Assembly: GCF_009649845.1 (NCBI RefSeq)
Contig: NZ_WJIE01000006.1
Span: 124,001-188,000 of the forward strand
Direction: 5' to 3'
Source of the DNA: Polyangium spumosum
GTDB taxonomy: Bacteria > Myxococcota_A > Polyangia > Polyangiales > Polyangiaceae
DNA: 64,000 bases
A model generated the notes under the pieces. The model was not told the DNA's origin and made no database searches. It saw only the letters and a list, made by a program, of their open reading frames with translations. The translations under genes and the position numbers were made by a program. Shown one piece after another: positions 38,204 to 46,262 of this stretch. Every line of letters starts with the position of its first letter. The first letter of the stretch is position 1.

Positions 38204-38809
38204 ATGGCAGGCGAAGAGGCAACCATGGCCCCGGGTCTGGCACGTGCAGAGATGAAAGAAGGCCGATCGCACGCCGAGGAGGCGCGCGACATCGAGGAGC
38301 TCCTCGCGGCGGGCAACCATCGCGAGGCGCTCGCGCGGTGCGCCCGGGTCTACGCAGCGCCGATCGGTCGGCTTTGCATGGCCTTCACGGGCTCGCAAGC
38401 GGACAGCGAGGAGCTCGTGCAAGAGACCTTGCTGGCCGCGTACGACGCGTTCCCGACGTACCGGGCGGAAGGCAGCGTGCGTGCGTTCCTGTTCGGGATC
38501 GCGCGTCGCATCTGCGGTCGGTTCTCCGAGACGCAGGCGCGGCAGAAGGCGCGGCTCCGGCTGGTGCACGACACGTCGTCGGGCCGCGCGGACGCAGGGG
38601 AGCTCGCGCTGGAGAAGGAGCGGGCGAGCCGCGCGCGCGAGGCGCTCGCGAAGCTCAAGCCGAGCGAGCGGGAGGCCTTGGTGCTTCGGTACGACGCGGG
38701 GCTCAGCTTCCGCGAGGTGGCCCAGGCGTGCGGGATCGACGAGGCCGCGGCGCGCAAACGCGTGAGCCGCGCGCTCGGGAAGATGCGGGCGGAGATCGGC
38801 GAGGAGTGA
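38204..38809 (+). CDS. ECF-type RNA polymerase sigma factor
   Basis: This 201-residue ECF sigma factor has an N-terminal extension of about 40 residues, a sigma2 region (43-112: FTGSQADSEELVQETLLAAYDAF, SVRAFLFGIARR) and a sigma4 region (145-197: LKPSEREALVLRYDAGLSFREVA and IDEAAARKRVSRAL). Two in-frame ATGs lie at 38204 and 38225. The first is preceded by GAGGAGCT. The gene ends four bases before the anti-sigma fusion. The pair is probably autoregulated, but no promoter repeats were identified. Confidence 0.9.
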   Translation: MAGEEATMAPGLARAEMKEGRSHAEEARDIEELLAAGNHREALARCARVYAAPIGRLCMAFTGSQADSEELVQETLLAAYDAFPTYRAEGSVRAFLFGIARRICGRFSETQARQKARLRLVHDTSSGRADAGELALEKERASRAREALAKLKPSEREALVLRYDAGLSFREVAQACGIDEAAARKRVSRALGKMRAEIGEE

Positions 38810-38813
38810 AGCG

Positions 38814-41800
38814 ATGAGCACGAGCGAGACGAACGTGGGTGGGCTCTGCCGCGAGGTCGAGGAGCGAATCGCCGAGGTGCTGGATGGTTCGGCGCCGAAG
38901 GAGCTCTTCGATCACATCGCCGACTGCGACGCGTGCCGGGACCTGCGGTACGACGCGGAGCGCGCAGCGGAGTTCGTGGGCCACGCAGGCGGAGATTTTC
39001 GCGTCGACGCGGCCTTCGCCGACAAGGTGCTCGCGCGGCTCGACGTGGAGAATTTGAAGCCGCCGGCAGGCGTGGCGCCGAAGAGCGTGGAGGCCGCGAC
39101 GTCGGCGCCGCGGACGGCGAAGAGCGTGGTCGCCGAGCCTTCGGTCGGGGTCACGGACTTCGCCACGGCGAAGACGGAGATCGCGAGCGCGACGAACGAG
39201 CCGGAGGTCGGGGAGACGGAGCCTCCGCGGCCGCGGACGAACACGTTGGTGTCCAAAGTTTCGTCGACGCAGCCTTCGCCGACGCTGAACGACGAGGCCG
39301 CGCCCGCGCCCGCGCAGGCGATCACGGACCGGGACGTGCCGCGCTCGCGCGAGCCCGAGGCGAAGAGCGGATCGAGGGCGGGCGCCGCGCGCACGGCGCC
39401 GCCGCGGACGACGAAGCCGAGCGAGGGTGGCAAGGTCGTCTCGCTCTTTCGCCGCCCGAAGTTCGTCGCGGGTGTGCTCGGCGCGATGGCCGCGGCGGCC
39501 GCCGTCGGGTTCTACGTGAAGAGCCCGAAGCAAGGGCCGGAGGAGCCGAAGCTCGAGGCCGCGTGGTCGGGCAAGATCGACTCGATCTCGCGCGCGTCGG
39601 CCGACAAGGAAGGCGGGCTCGAGGCCTGCGACGCGAGCGGCGCGTGCAAGCCGGTGAAGGCGGGCTGGGCGTTCAAGAACGACACGACGCTGCGCACGGA
39701 CGCGCGCACGCGGGCCTACGTGTCGCTCGCGGATGGCTCGCAGCTCGCGATCGATCGAGGCTCGTCGATCTCGCTCGAAGGCGGCAAGGTGCGTCAGGCG
39801 AAGCTCGCCGAGGGGACGATCGTCGCGGACGTGGCGAGCTTGAAGGGCGCGCCGCCTGCGAAGATCGGGGTCGGCGACGGCGAGGTCGAGGTGCTCGGGA
39901 CGAAGCTCGTCATGACGGCCGGCAAGGGCCGCGCGAGCGTCGAGGTCGCGCGTGGTGTCGTGCGGGTGCGGTCGTCGTCGGGCAAGGCGGTCGACGTGCG
40001 CGCGGGCGAGGAGGCGACGATCGAGAGGGGCCGCGAGCCGCTCGTCGTGAGCTCGTCGAGCGTGGCGGACTCGCTCGAGTGGAGCGACCGCTCGCCGGAG
40101 GAGCTCGACGCGCCGGTCCTGCGGGGGCTCGGCGAGCTGCGCGCGCGCAAGCCCGGACAAACCAAGGAGAAGGACCACGCGGTGCGGCTCGCGAAGCACT
40201 CGGTGAAGGTGCGCATCGTGGACGTGGTGGCGCGGACCGAGGTGGACGAGACGTTCACGAACGACACGGACGAGGAGCTCGAAGGCATCTTCCGCTTCCC
40301 GCTGCCGCCGGGCGCGCAGATCGAGAGGCTCGCGCTGGAGGTGGACGGCAAGATGATGGAGGGCGCGTTCGTCGATCGCGACAAGGGCGCGGCGATCTGG
40401 CGCGGGGTCATCCAGAACGCGGCGCCGAAGACGCCGAAGCCGCGCGAGGAGATCATCTGGGTGCCCGGGCCGTGGCGGGACCCGGCGCTGCTCGAGTGGC
40501 AACGCGGCGGGCGGTTCGAGCTCAAAATTTTCCCGATCCCGAAGCGCGGCTCGCGGCGCGTGATCCTCACGTACACGCAGACCGTGGACCAGGCCGCGGG
40601 CGTCCGGCGCTTCACGTACCCGCTCGCGCACGACCCGAGCGGGACGACGAAGATCGACGCGTTCGACCTCGACCTGCAGGTGCTCGGTCACGACAAGGAG
40701 TTCGGCGTGCAGACGCGCGGCTACGAGCTCTCGCCCGGGGGCGGCGACGCTTCGGCCGAGCGGCGCACGCTGCGCGCGACGGGGTTCGTCCCCGCGGGTG
40801 ATCTGACGGTCGAGTACGCGCTGCCCGATCGAGACCGCGAGGCGACGGCGTGGGCGTACCGCATGGATGCGGCGAGCGCGCCCTTGCCGGAGGAGCCGAA
40901 GGTCGGGCCCGCATCGGCGAAGGCGAAGACGAACGAGGAGAAGGACGCGGCCGCGGCGGCGCAAGCCATCGCGTTCGATTCGTCGCCGTACGTGGCGATC
41001 GCGCTCCGGCCGAAGCTGCCGCGGTGGCAGGAGGCGAAGGAGCGCGTGCACGCGATCGTCGTGGACGCGAGCCGGTCCATGGTGGGCGAGCGCTTCTCGC
41101 GGGCGACGCGGCTCGCGTCGACGATCGTGCGCGAGATGGATCGGCGCGACTCGTTCGTGCTGCTCGCGTGTGACACCGTGTGCAGGCCGATGACCGAGGA
41201 CGGTCGCGGCGGTTTGCCCACGCCGAGCGCGCCGGGCGCGGCGGCGGCGGGCGAGGTCGAGCGTTTCCTCGGGAGCGTCGAGCCGGACGGCGGCAGCGAC
41301 ATGGCCGCGGCCGTGAGCGCCGCGCGCAGCTCGGTGGGTTCGCTCGGCGGCAAGGAGCTCCGGATCCTCTACCTCGGCGACGGCACGCCGACCGTGGGCC
41401 CGACGCGGCCTTCGCACATCGAGGCGGCGGTGCGCGGCTCGTTGCCGAGCGGCGATGGATCGGTCGTGGCCGTGGCGATGGGCGCCGACGCGGACCTGAC
41501 CTCGCTCGCGGCGCTCGCGCGAGGCGGCGGCGGCGTCGTCGTTCCGTACGTGCCCGGGCAGAAGGTCTCCTCCGCGGCGCTCGAGGTGCTCTCGGCGGCG
41601 TACGGCGTGACCCTGCGGGAGCCCGAGATCGAGCTGCCGCCGGGGCTCACGCAGGTCACGCCCGCGCGGCTCGATCCGATCCGCGCAGGCGGCGAGACGT
41701 TCGTCGTGGCGCGCATGTCGAGCGGCGACTCGCTCGAAGGCGCGATCCGGCTGCGCGGCCGCGTCGCGAGCGAGCGGTTCGAGCAGACGTACCCGATCAA

Positions 41801-43349
41801 GATCCTCGCGACGTCGAGCGCGGGTAACGCCTTCGTGCCGCGGCTCTACGCGGCCGCGAAGATCGCCGAGCTCGAGAGCGCGGGCGGCACGGCGAGCAAA
41901 CTCGCGGCGATCGAGCTGTCGAAGCGCTTCGCGGTCGCGAGCCGCTTCACCTCGCTGCTCGTGCTCGAGAGCGAGGCGATGATGAACGCGTTTGGCCTCG
42001 AACGAACGCGCGTGGCGCCCACGTTCACGGGCGAGGAGCTCGCGCAGAGCTCGAACGCGGACGCCGAAGGCGAGGAGAAGCCCGACGAGGCGGCGAAGGA
42101 GGAGGCATCGGCGGAGCTCGACACGCAGAGCCCCGCGAAGGGGAAGGCTGCAGAAACCGCCTCCGCCGCGGAGCCGGCCGATGGGTTCGGCAATATCGGC
42201 GGCGCCTTCCCGGGCGGCGGAGCAGCCGCGCCGGCCCCGCCGCCTGCCTTGCCCGCGCCGACGGCGACGGCTTCACCCACGCCGAAGCCCGCATCGAAGG
42301 CTGGCGGGGGATGGCGAGGCGACTTCGACGACGGCGCCGACAGGAGCCGCGGATGGCGTGAGTCGCGAAGGCCGCCGCAGCGCCTCGTCCCGATGCGAAA
42401 AATCTTCGAGCGTAAAGGATCGTTCGAGGCGACGAACACGCTCGCCTCGCAGAACGCGACGAAGCTGCTCGCCGCCGAGAACGCCCTCGCGAGCACGCCC
42501 GACAGCCGCGACAGGACCGTGGAGCTCTTCGCGCTCTACGCGACGGCAGGCCGCCTCGGCGAGGCGCAGGAGCTCACGGCGAAGTGGAGCGGTCGCGACG
42601 CGCTCGACCCGGACGCGCTCCTGGCGCGCGCGGATCTCGCGGCGCGGCAGGGCGATCGCGAGCGGGCGATCCGGATCCTCGGCGGGCTCGCGGACGTGCG
42701 TCCGGGCGATCGCGCCGCGCAGACGCGCCTCGCGGAGCTGCACGAGGCCGCGGGCAACCGCGCCCTCGCCTGCGAGCACCGCATCGCGCTCGCGGACATG
42801 GCCCCCGGCGAGGCGAAGCTCGTCGCGAACGCGGTGCGCTGCGCGAACACGCTCGGCATGACCGAGCTCGCGAGCCTGCTCAAGCTCGACGCGAGCGAGA
42901 ACGTGCGCGCCTCGATCAACAAGCTGCTCGCGCAGCCCGAGGCCCCGGCCACGTCCGCGCTGCGGGGCGACATCCAGGTCTCGGCCGAGTGGACGGGCGG
43001 CGTGGACCTCGACATCGGGCTCATCGACGCGCAGGGCCGCCGCACCTCGTGGCTCGGCTCGGCCGGCAAAGCCCTCGTCAGCGCGCGGGACGTGACGAGC
43101 ACGCGGGCCGAGGCGATCGGGCTCGTCAACGCGACCTCGGGCAGCTACGTGGTCGAGATCGCCCGCGCGTCGGGCGCGGACCAGAACATCCCCGTGCGGG
43201 GCGAGCTCTTGCTCAAGCTCGCGGGCGAGACGCGGAAGGTGCCCTTCGTGCTCACCGGTCCACGCGCGGAGGTCGGCACGATGCGGGTCTTCTTCACCTC
43301 CCGCCTGGTCCCGATCACGGACAGGCCCTTCAATCCCTGGGGTCCGTGA
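38814..43349 (+). CDS. anti-sigma/FecR/VIT/vWA/TPR fusion membrane protein
   Basis: This 1511-residue multidomain protein follows the ECF sigma gene by four bases. A zinc-finger anti-sigma segment with H34-x3-C38-x2-C41 (DHIADCDACRDL) is N-terminal. One membrane helix lies at about 217-235. A FecR-like domain (about 280-405) comes next, then a VIT domain (about 455-590) and a vWA domain with MIDAS D751-x-S753-x-S755 (VVDASRSMVG). A helical TPR-like part follows, then a C-terminal beta domain. The order fits a transmembrane sigma regulator whose outer vWA/VIT/TPR part senses a ligand or protein partner. Such a whole-length fusion is unusual. Function is inferred from architecture. Confidence 0.8.
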   Translation: MSTSETNVGGLCREVEERIAEVLDGSAPKELFDHIADCDACRDLRYDAERAAEFVGHAGGDFRVDAAFADKVLARLDVENLKPPAGVAPKSVEAATSAPRTAKSVVAEPSVGVTDFATAKTEIASATNEPEVGETEPPRPRTNTLVSKVSSTQPSPTLNDEAAPAPAQAITDRDVPRSREPEAKSGSRAGAARTAPPRTTKPSEGGKVVSLFRRPKFVAGVLGAMAAAAAVGFYVKSPKQGPEEPKLEAAWSGKIDSISRASADKEGGLEACDASGACKPVKAGWAFKNDTTLRTDARTRAYVSLADGSQLAIDRGSSISLEGGKVRQAKLAEGTIVADVASLKGAPPAKIGVGDGEVEVLGTKLVMTAGKGRASVEVARGVVRVRSSSGKAVDVRAGEEATIERGREPLVVSSSSVADSLEWSDRSPEELDAPVLRGLGELRARKPGQTKEKDHAVRLAKHSVKVRIVDVVARTEVDETFTNDTDEELEGIFRFPLPPGAQIERLALEVDGKMMEGAFVDRDKGAAIWRGVIQNAAPKTPKPREEIIWVPGPWRDPALLEWQRGGRFELKIFPIPKRGSRRVILTYTQTVDQAAGVRRFTYPLAHDPSGTTKIDAFDLDLQVLGHDKEFGVQTRGYELSPGGGDASAERRTLRATGFVPAGDLTVEYALPDRDREATAWAYRMDAASAPLPEEPKVGPASAKAKTNEEKDAAAAAQAIAFDSSPYVAIALRPKLPRWQEAKERVHAIVVDASRSMVGERFSRATRLASTIVREMDRRDSFVLLACDTVCRPMTEDGRGGLPTPSAPGAAAAGEVERFLGSVEPDGGSDMAAAVSAARSSVGSLGGKELRILYLGDGTPTVGPTRPSHIEAAVRGSLPSGDGSVVAVAMGADADLTSLAALARGGGGVVVPYVPGQKVSSAALEVLSAAYGVTLREPEIELPPGLTQVTPARLDPIRAGGETFVVARMSSGDSLEGAIRLRGRVASERFEQTYPIKILATSSAGNAFVPRLYAAAKIAELESAGGTASKLAAIELSKRFAVASRFTSLLVLESEAMMNAFGLERTRVAPTFTGEELAQSSNADAEGEEKPDEAAKEEASAELDTQSPAKGKAAETASAAEPADGFGNIGGAFPGGGAAAPAPPPALPAPTATASPTPKPASKAGGGWRGDFDDGADRSRGWRESRRPPQRLVPMRKIFERKGSFEATNTLASQNATKLLAAENALASTPDSRDRTVELFALYATAGRLGEAQELTAKWSGRDALDPDALLARADLAARQGDRERAIRILGGLADVRPGDRAAQTRLAELHEAAGNRALACEHRIALADMAPGEAKLVANAVRCANTLGMTELASLLKLDASENVRASINKLLAQPEAPATSALRGDIQVSAEWTGGVDLDIGLIDAQGRRTSWLGSAGKALVSARDVTSTRAEAIGLVNATSGSYVVEIARASGADQNIPVRGELLLKLAGETRKVPFVLTGPRAEVGTMRVFFTSRLVPITDRPFNPWGP

Positions 43350-43392
43350 GCGGGCCGGCCCCCCGGCGCGCGCGTCGCCCGGGGGGCTTCCC

Positions 43393-43893
43393 ATGGACTT
43401 CGCGCCGGAAGTGGGGCATTCCCTCCCCACCATGAGCGCAGCGCACGACGCCCACGGAGCTACCGCCGCGGGCCACCACGCCTCCCACGATCACGACCAC
43501 TTCGACAACGATCCGGTGCAGGAGCTCCCGGCCGACGAGCCGCGCACGCCCACGTGGATCCCGATCGTGGGGCTCTTGCTCTTCTTCTTCGCCGGCACCG
43601 CGTGGCTCCTCGCGGCGAGCGGCGACGAGACCGACACGAAGGTCGACACCGCGCCCGCCGAGGCCGCGCCTGCCGCCGCAGCGCCGCAGCCGCGGCCGCA
43701 AGTGCAGCCCACGCGCGTGCCGCCGCAAGTGCAGGCGCGCCCGGCCCCGTCGCCGCTCGGCACCGGAGGCCTGAAGCAACTCACGCCCGAGCAGGCCAAG
43801 CAGATCCAGGAGCGGATCGAGGCGCTCCGCGCGAAGCAGCAACAGCCGGGCGGCGCGCCGCAGCCTCAGCCCGCGCAGCCGGTGGCGAAATGA
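43393..43893 (+). CDS. small His-rich membrane protein
   Basis: This protein has up to 166 residues. The N terminus is His/Asp-rich (HDAHGATAAGHHASHDHDHFD), which could bind metal. One membrane helix (PIVGLLLFFFAGTAWLLAA) is followed by a Pro/Ala-rich region and an EQAKQIQERIEALRAK coiled-coil. Starts at ATG 43393 and 43432 are both possible; the first has a GGGGGG tract upstream. The last four bases overlap the dehydrogenase start (ATGA). No family was recognised. It may be an assembly factor, but that is a guess from topology. Confidence 0.6.
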   Translation: MDFAPEVGHSLPTMSAAHDAHGATAAGHHASHDHDHFDNDPVQELPADEPRTPTWIPIVGLLLFFFAGTAWLLAASGDETDTKVDTAPAEAAPAAAAPQPRPQVQPTRVPPQVQARPAPSPLGTGGLKQLTPEQAKQIQERIEALRAKQQQPGGAPQPQPAQPVAK

Positions 43894-44795
43894 GCGTGGG
43901 CACGGAGGCCGCGGCCGTGCGGCGCGTCGTGGTGCTCGGCGCGGGCACGATGGGCCAGGGCATCGCGCAGGTGATGGCGAACGCCGGGTACGTCACGCAC
44001 CTCTACGACGTGGACGCGGCGCGGATCGGGCGCGCGATCGAGTCGATCAAGCAGGCGACGGATCGGCTCGTGCAGAAGGGCAAGATGCTGAACGAGGCGC
44101 GCAGCGAGCTCATCGGCGCGCTCGTCCCCACGCCCGATCTCGCGCAGGCCTGCGCCGACGTGGACCTCGTGATCGAGTCGGCGCCCGAGCAGATCGAGCT
44201 CAAGGTCGGCCTCTTGCGCGAGGTGAAGGCGCTCGCGCCGGAGCGCGCGATCCTCGGGACCAACACGTCGAGCTTGTCGATCACGGAGATCGGCACGCGG
44301 ATCGGCGCGGCCGCGCGCACGATCGGCCTGCACTTCTTCAACCCGCCGCCCGTGATGGAGCTGCTCGAGGTCGTGCGCGGGCTCGGCACGGACGAGGGCG
44401 TCGTCGCGACGAGCCTCGCCCTCGCCAAGCGTATCGGCAAGACGCCGATCGTCGTGAACGACATGCCCGGCTTCGCGACGAGCCGGCTCGGCGTGGTGAT
44501 CGGCGCGGAGGCGATGCGCATGCTGGAGAGCGGCGTGGCCTCGGCGGAGGACATCGATCGGGCGATGGAGCTCGGCTACCGCCACCCGATGGGGCCGCTC
44601 AAGCTGACGGACCTCGTTGGCCTCGACGTGCGGCTCATGATCCTCGAGCACCTGCACCGCGAGATCGGCGAGCAGTTCCGACCGCCGGCGATCCTGCGGC
44701 AGATGGTGCGCGCAGGCAGGCTCGGCAAGAAGACCGGCGAGGGGTTTTACCGCTGGACCGAGTCGGGCCCGGTCCCCGTCACGCACAAGCGCTGA
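43890..44795 (+). CDS. 3-hydroxyacyl-CoA dehydrogenase (hydroxybutyryl-CoA type)
   Basis: This 301-residue enzyme uses NAD(P) to interconvert 3-hydroxyacyl-CoA and 3-oxoacyl-CoA. The Rossmann motif VLGAGTMGQGIAQV is at the N terminus. Catalytic features are Ser in TNTSSLSI, His in GLHFFNPPPVMELLEVV (HFFNP), and the Asn in NDMPGFATSR (usually NRxxGF). The length fits the single-domain PaaH/FadB2 class. It may act in butanoate or PHB-related metabolism. Translation is coupled to the upstream membrane protein by an ATGA overlap. A T-tract terminator follows. Confidence 0.92.
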   Translation: MSVGTEAAAVRRVVVLGAGTMGQGIAQVMANAGYVTHLYDVDAARIGRAIESIKQATDRLVQKGKMLNEARSELIGALVPTPDLAQACADVDLVIESAPEQIELKVGLLREVKALAPERAILGTNTSSLSITEIGTRIGAAARTIGLHFFNPPPVMELLEVVRGLGTDEGVVATSLALAKRIGKTPIVVNDMPGFATSRLGVVIGAEAMRMLESGVASAEDIDRAMELGYRHPMGPLKLTDLVGLDVRLMILEHLHREIGEQFRPPAILRQMVRAGRLGKKTGEGFYRWTESGPVPVTHKR

Positions 44796-44814
44796 GGGGA
44801 TACGGACAAACACG

Positions 44815-44851
44815 AAGGCCCGCCGGCGATCACGCCCGCGGGCCTTTTCTT
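44815..44851. terminator. intrinsic terminator between convergent genes
   Basis: The arms AAGGCCCGC (44815-44823) and GCGGGCCTT (44838-44846) with a 14-base loop are followed on the plus strand by TTCTTT (TTTTCTTT overall). It fits a rho-independent terminator for the dehydrogenase gene and may serve the converging TPR gene as well. Confidence 0.75.
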
Positions 44852-44880
44852 TGGAGCACCAACGAACCGCGGCGCGCGCG

Positions 44881-45570
44881 TCAGCGGTTGAGCTTGTCCT
44901 TCTTGGCGTTGTTGGCCGCCTCTTTTTCGCGCTCGGCCTGGCGCTTGATGATGCGCTCCTTCACGGCGGCGTAGTCCTTCTCGTCCTTCAGGCGGCGCTC
45001 GATGACCTTCTGCCGCTCCTCGGGCGTGCCGGGGTAGCCCTTCGCGTCGGCGGCCTGGTCCTTGAGGAACTGGGCGTACTTGCCCCACGCCTCCTTGGCC
45101 TCGGGGAGCTTGCGTTGACGCTCGCGCAGGTCGGCCAGCACGAAGTGCACCTTCGCCTTGAGATCCGCAGGGCCGTCCTTGTTCAGCGCGACGTTCCACA
45201 CGGCCTCGGCCTCCTCGGGTTTGCCCGCGGCGAGCTGCGCCTCGCCGAGCCGGTAGAAGCCGAGCATCTTCGACGCGTCGAGCTTGATCGCGTCCTGGAA
45301 CGCCGTCACCGCGCTCGGGAAATCACGCGCGACGAACGAGTCCTCGCCCTTCTTGATCGCCTCCATGTAGGGGCTGATCCCCTTCTTGTTCTCGGGATCC
45401 TTCATCGGCCCCGCGGCAGGCGCAGGCGCCGTGGGGGCCGCCGCGCCCGCAGCGGGCTTGGCCGCGTCGGGCTTCGCAGGCGCCGCAGCACCAGCTCCCT
45501 GGCCGAACGCCGTTCCGGCGAGCGCGAGCGAAGAGGTCACGAGGGAAGCGACGAGCAGACGGCTTGCCAT
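44881..45570 (-). CDS. exported TPR-like protein
   Basis: This 229-residue protein has a signal peptide (LLVASLVTSSLALAGTAFGQ) and an Ala/Pro linker. TPR helices (YMEAIKKGEDSFVARDFPSAVTAFQDAI, KMLGFYRLGEAQLAAGKPEEAEAVW) follow, then a charged coiled-coil C terminus (LKDEKDYAAVKERIIKRQAEREKEA). It is probably periplasmic. The 56-base spacing to the upstream exported-protein gene suggests co-transcription with it and with the PEP-enzyme gene. Confidence 0.75.
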   Translation of the reverse strand: MASRLLVASLVTSSLALAGTAFGQGAGAAAPAKPDAAKPAAGAAAPTAPAPAAGPMKDPENKKGISPYMEAIKKGEDSFVARDFPSAVTAFQDAIKLDASKMLGFYRLGEAQLAAGKPEEAEAVWNVALNKDGPADLKAKVHFVLADLRERQRKLPEAKEAWGKYAQFLKDQAADAKGYPGTPEERQKVIERRLKDEKDYAAVKERIIKRQAEREKEAANNAKKDKLNR

Positions 45571-45626
45571 GGCGAGAGCAGCCTACCTCAGCCTCGGACG
45601 GCATGGAACTTCCGCGAAAAAGAACC

Positions 45627-46262
45627 CTACCGGCCGTCCGCCGCCGCGTCGCTCGGCCCCGCATCCACGGAGCCCCCGGCGTCACCCGGCGAACCCGCGT
45701 CCGCCGCAGAGGCCGGCGCACGCGAGGCCGCAGCGCCGAGCGGGGCGAGGCGGCCCTCGGCGTCGGGCGGCCAGGCGAAGCGCTGCACGTCGCCCGTGGC
45801 GCGGTCGACGAGCGCGACGAACGTGGCGCGTGGATGATCGGCCATGCGCACCGTGAGGCGCGTCGAGACGTGCGTGAAGTCGGGCCCGCGGAGCGGCCCG
45901 CGGCGGCGATCCTTGGGGTCACGATCGAGCATCGGGACGTCGAAGCGGATCCGGTCGAGCAGCTCCTTGCCGACCCAGAACTCGACCGCGAACCGGCCCA
46001 TCATGCGCACGGTGGGCGTCGGGTTGGCGACGAGGACCGACGAGGCGCGCGGGAGCGAGGCCTTGCCGTCCTTGACCGAGACGGCGAAGACCCACTGCTT
46101 CTTCGACGCGTTGCCCGGCGGATCCGGCGGAAAGCCGCCCCTCGGAGGTTCGGGCGCGGCCGGCGCGGGCGCGCGTCGCGTGGGCTCGGCGAGCGAGAGC
46201 GCAGCGGCACCGCCGAGGGCAGCGCCGAGGCCGAGCGCGAGGAAGAGGCGGCTTTGCTTCAC
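45627..46262 (-). CDS. exported or anchored protein of unknown function
   Basis: This 211-residue protein has an N-terminal hydrophobic segment (LFLALGLGAALGGAAALSL), then a Pro-rich linker. A conserved-looking central domain (KQWVFAVSVKDGKASLPRASSV, RFAVEFWVGKELLDRIRFDVPML) and a low-complexity Ala/Asp/Ser tail follow. No family is recognised. Start GTG 46262 shares a GTGA with the stop of the PEP-enzyme gene, so the two are translationally coupled. Its function may be linked to that enzyme; nothing more can be said. Confidence 0.65.
   Translation of the reverse strand: MKQSRLFLALGLGAALGGAAALSLAEPTRRAPAPAAPEPPRGGFPPDPPGNASKKQWVFAVSVKDGKASLPRASSVLVANPTPTVRMMGRFAVEFWVGKELLDRIRFDVPMLDRDPKDRRRGPLRGPDFTHVSTRLTVRMADHPRATFVALVDRATGDVQRFAWPPDAEGRLAPLGAAASRAPASAADAGSPGDAGGSVDAGPSDAAADGR

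Noticed and set aside
38703-41417. Minus-strand open frame opposite the anti-sigma fusion
   Set aside because: No family motif; reads as Arg-rich shadow of the real plus-strand gene.
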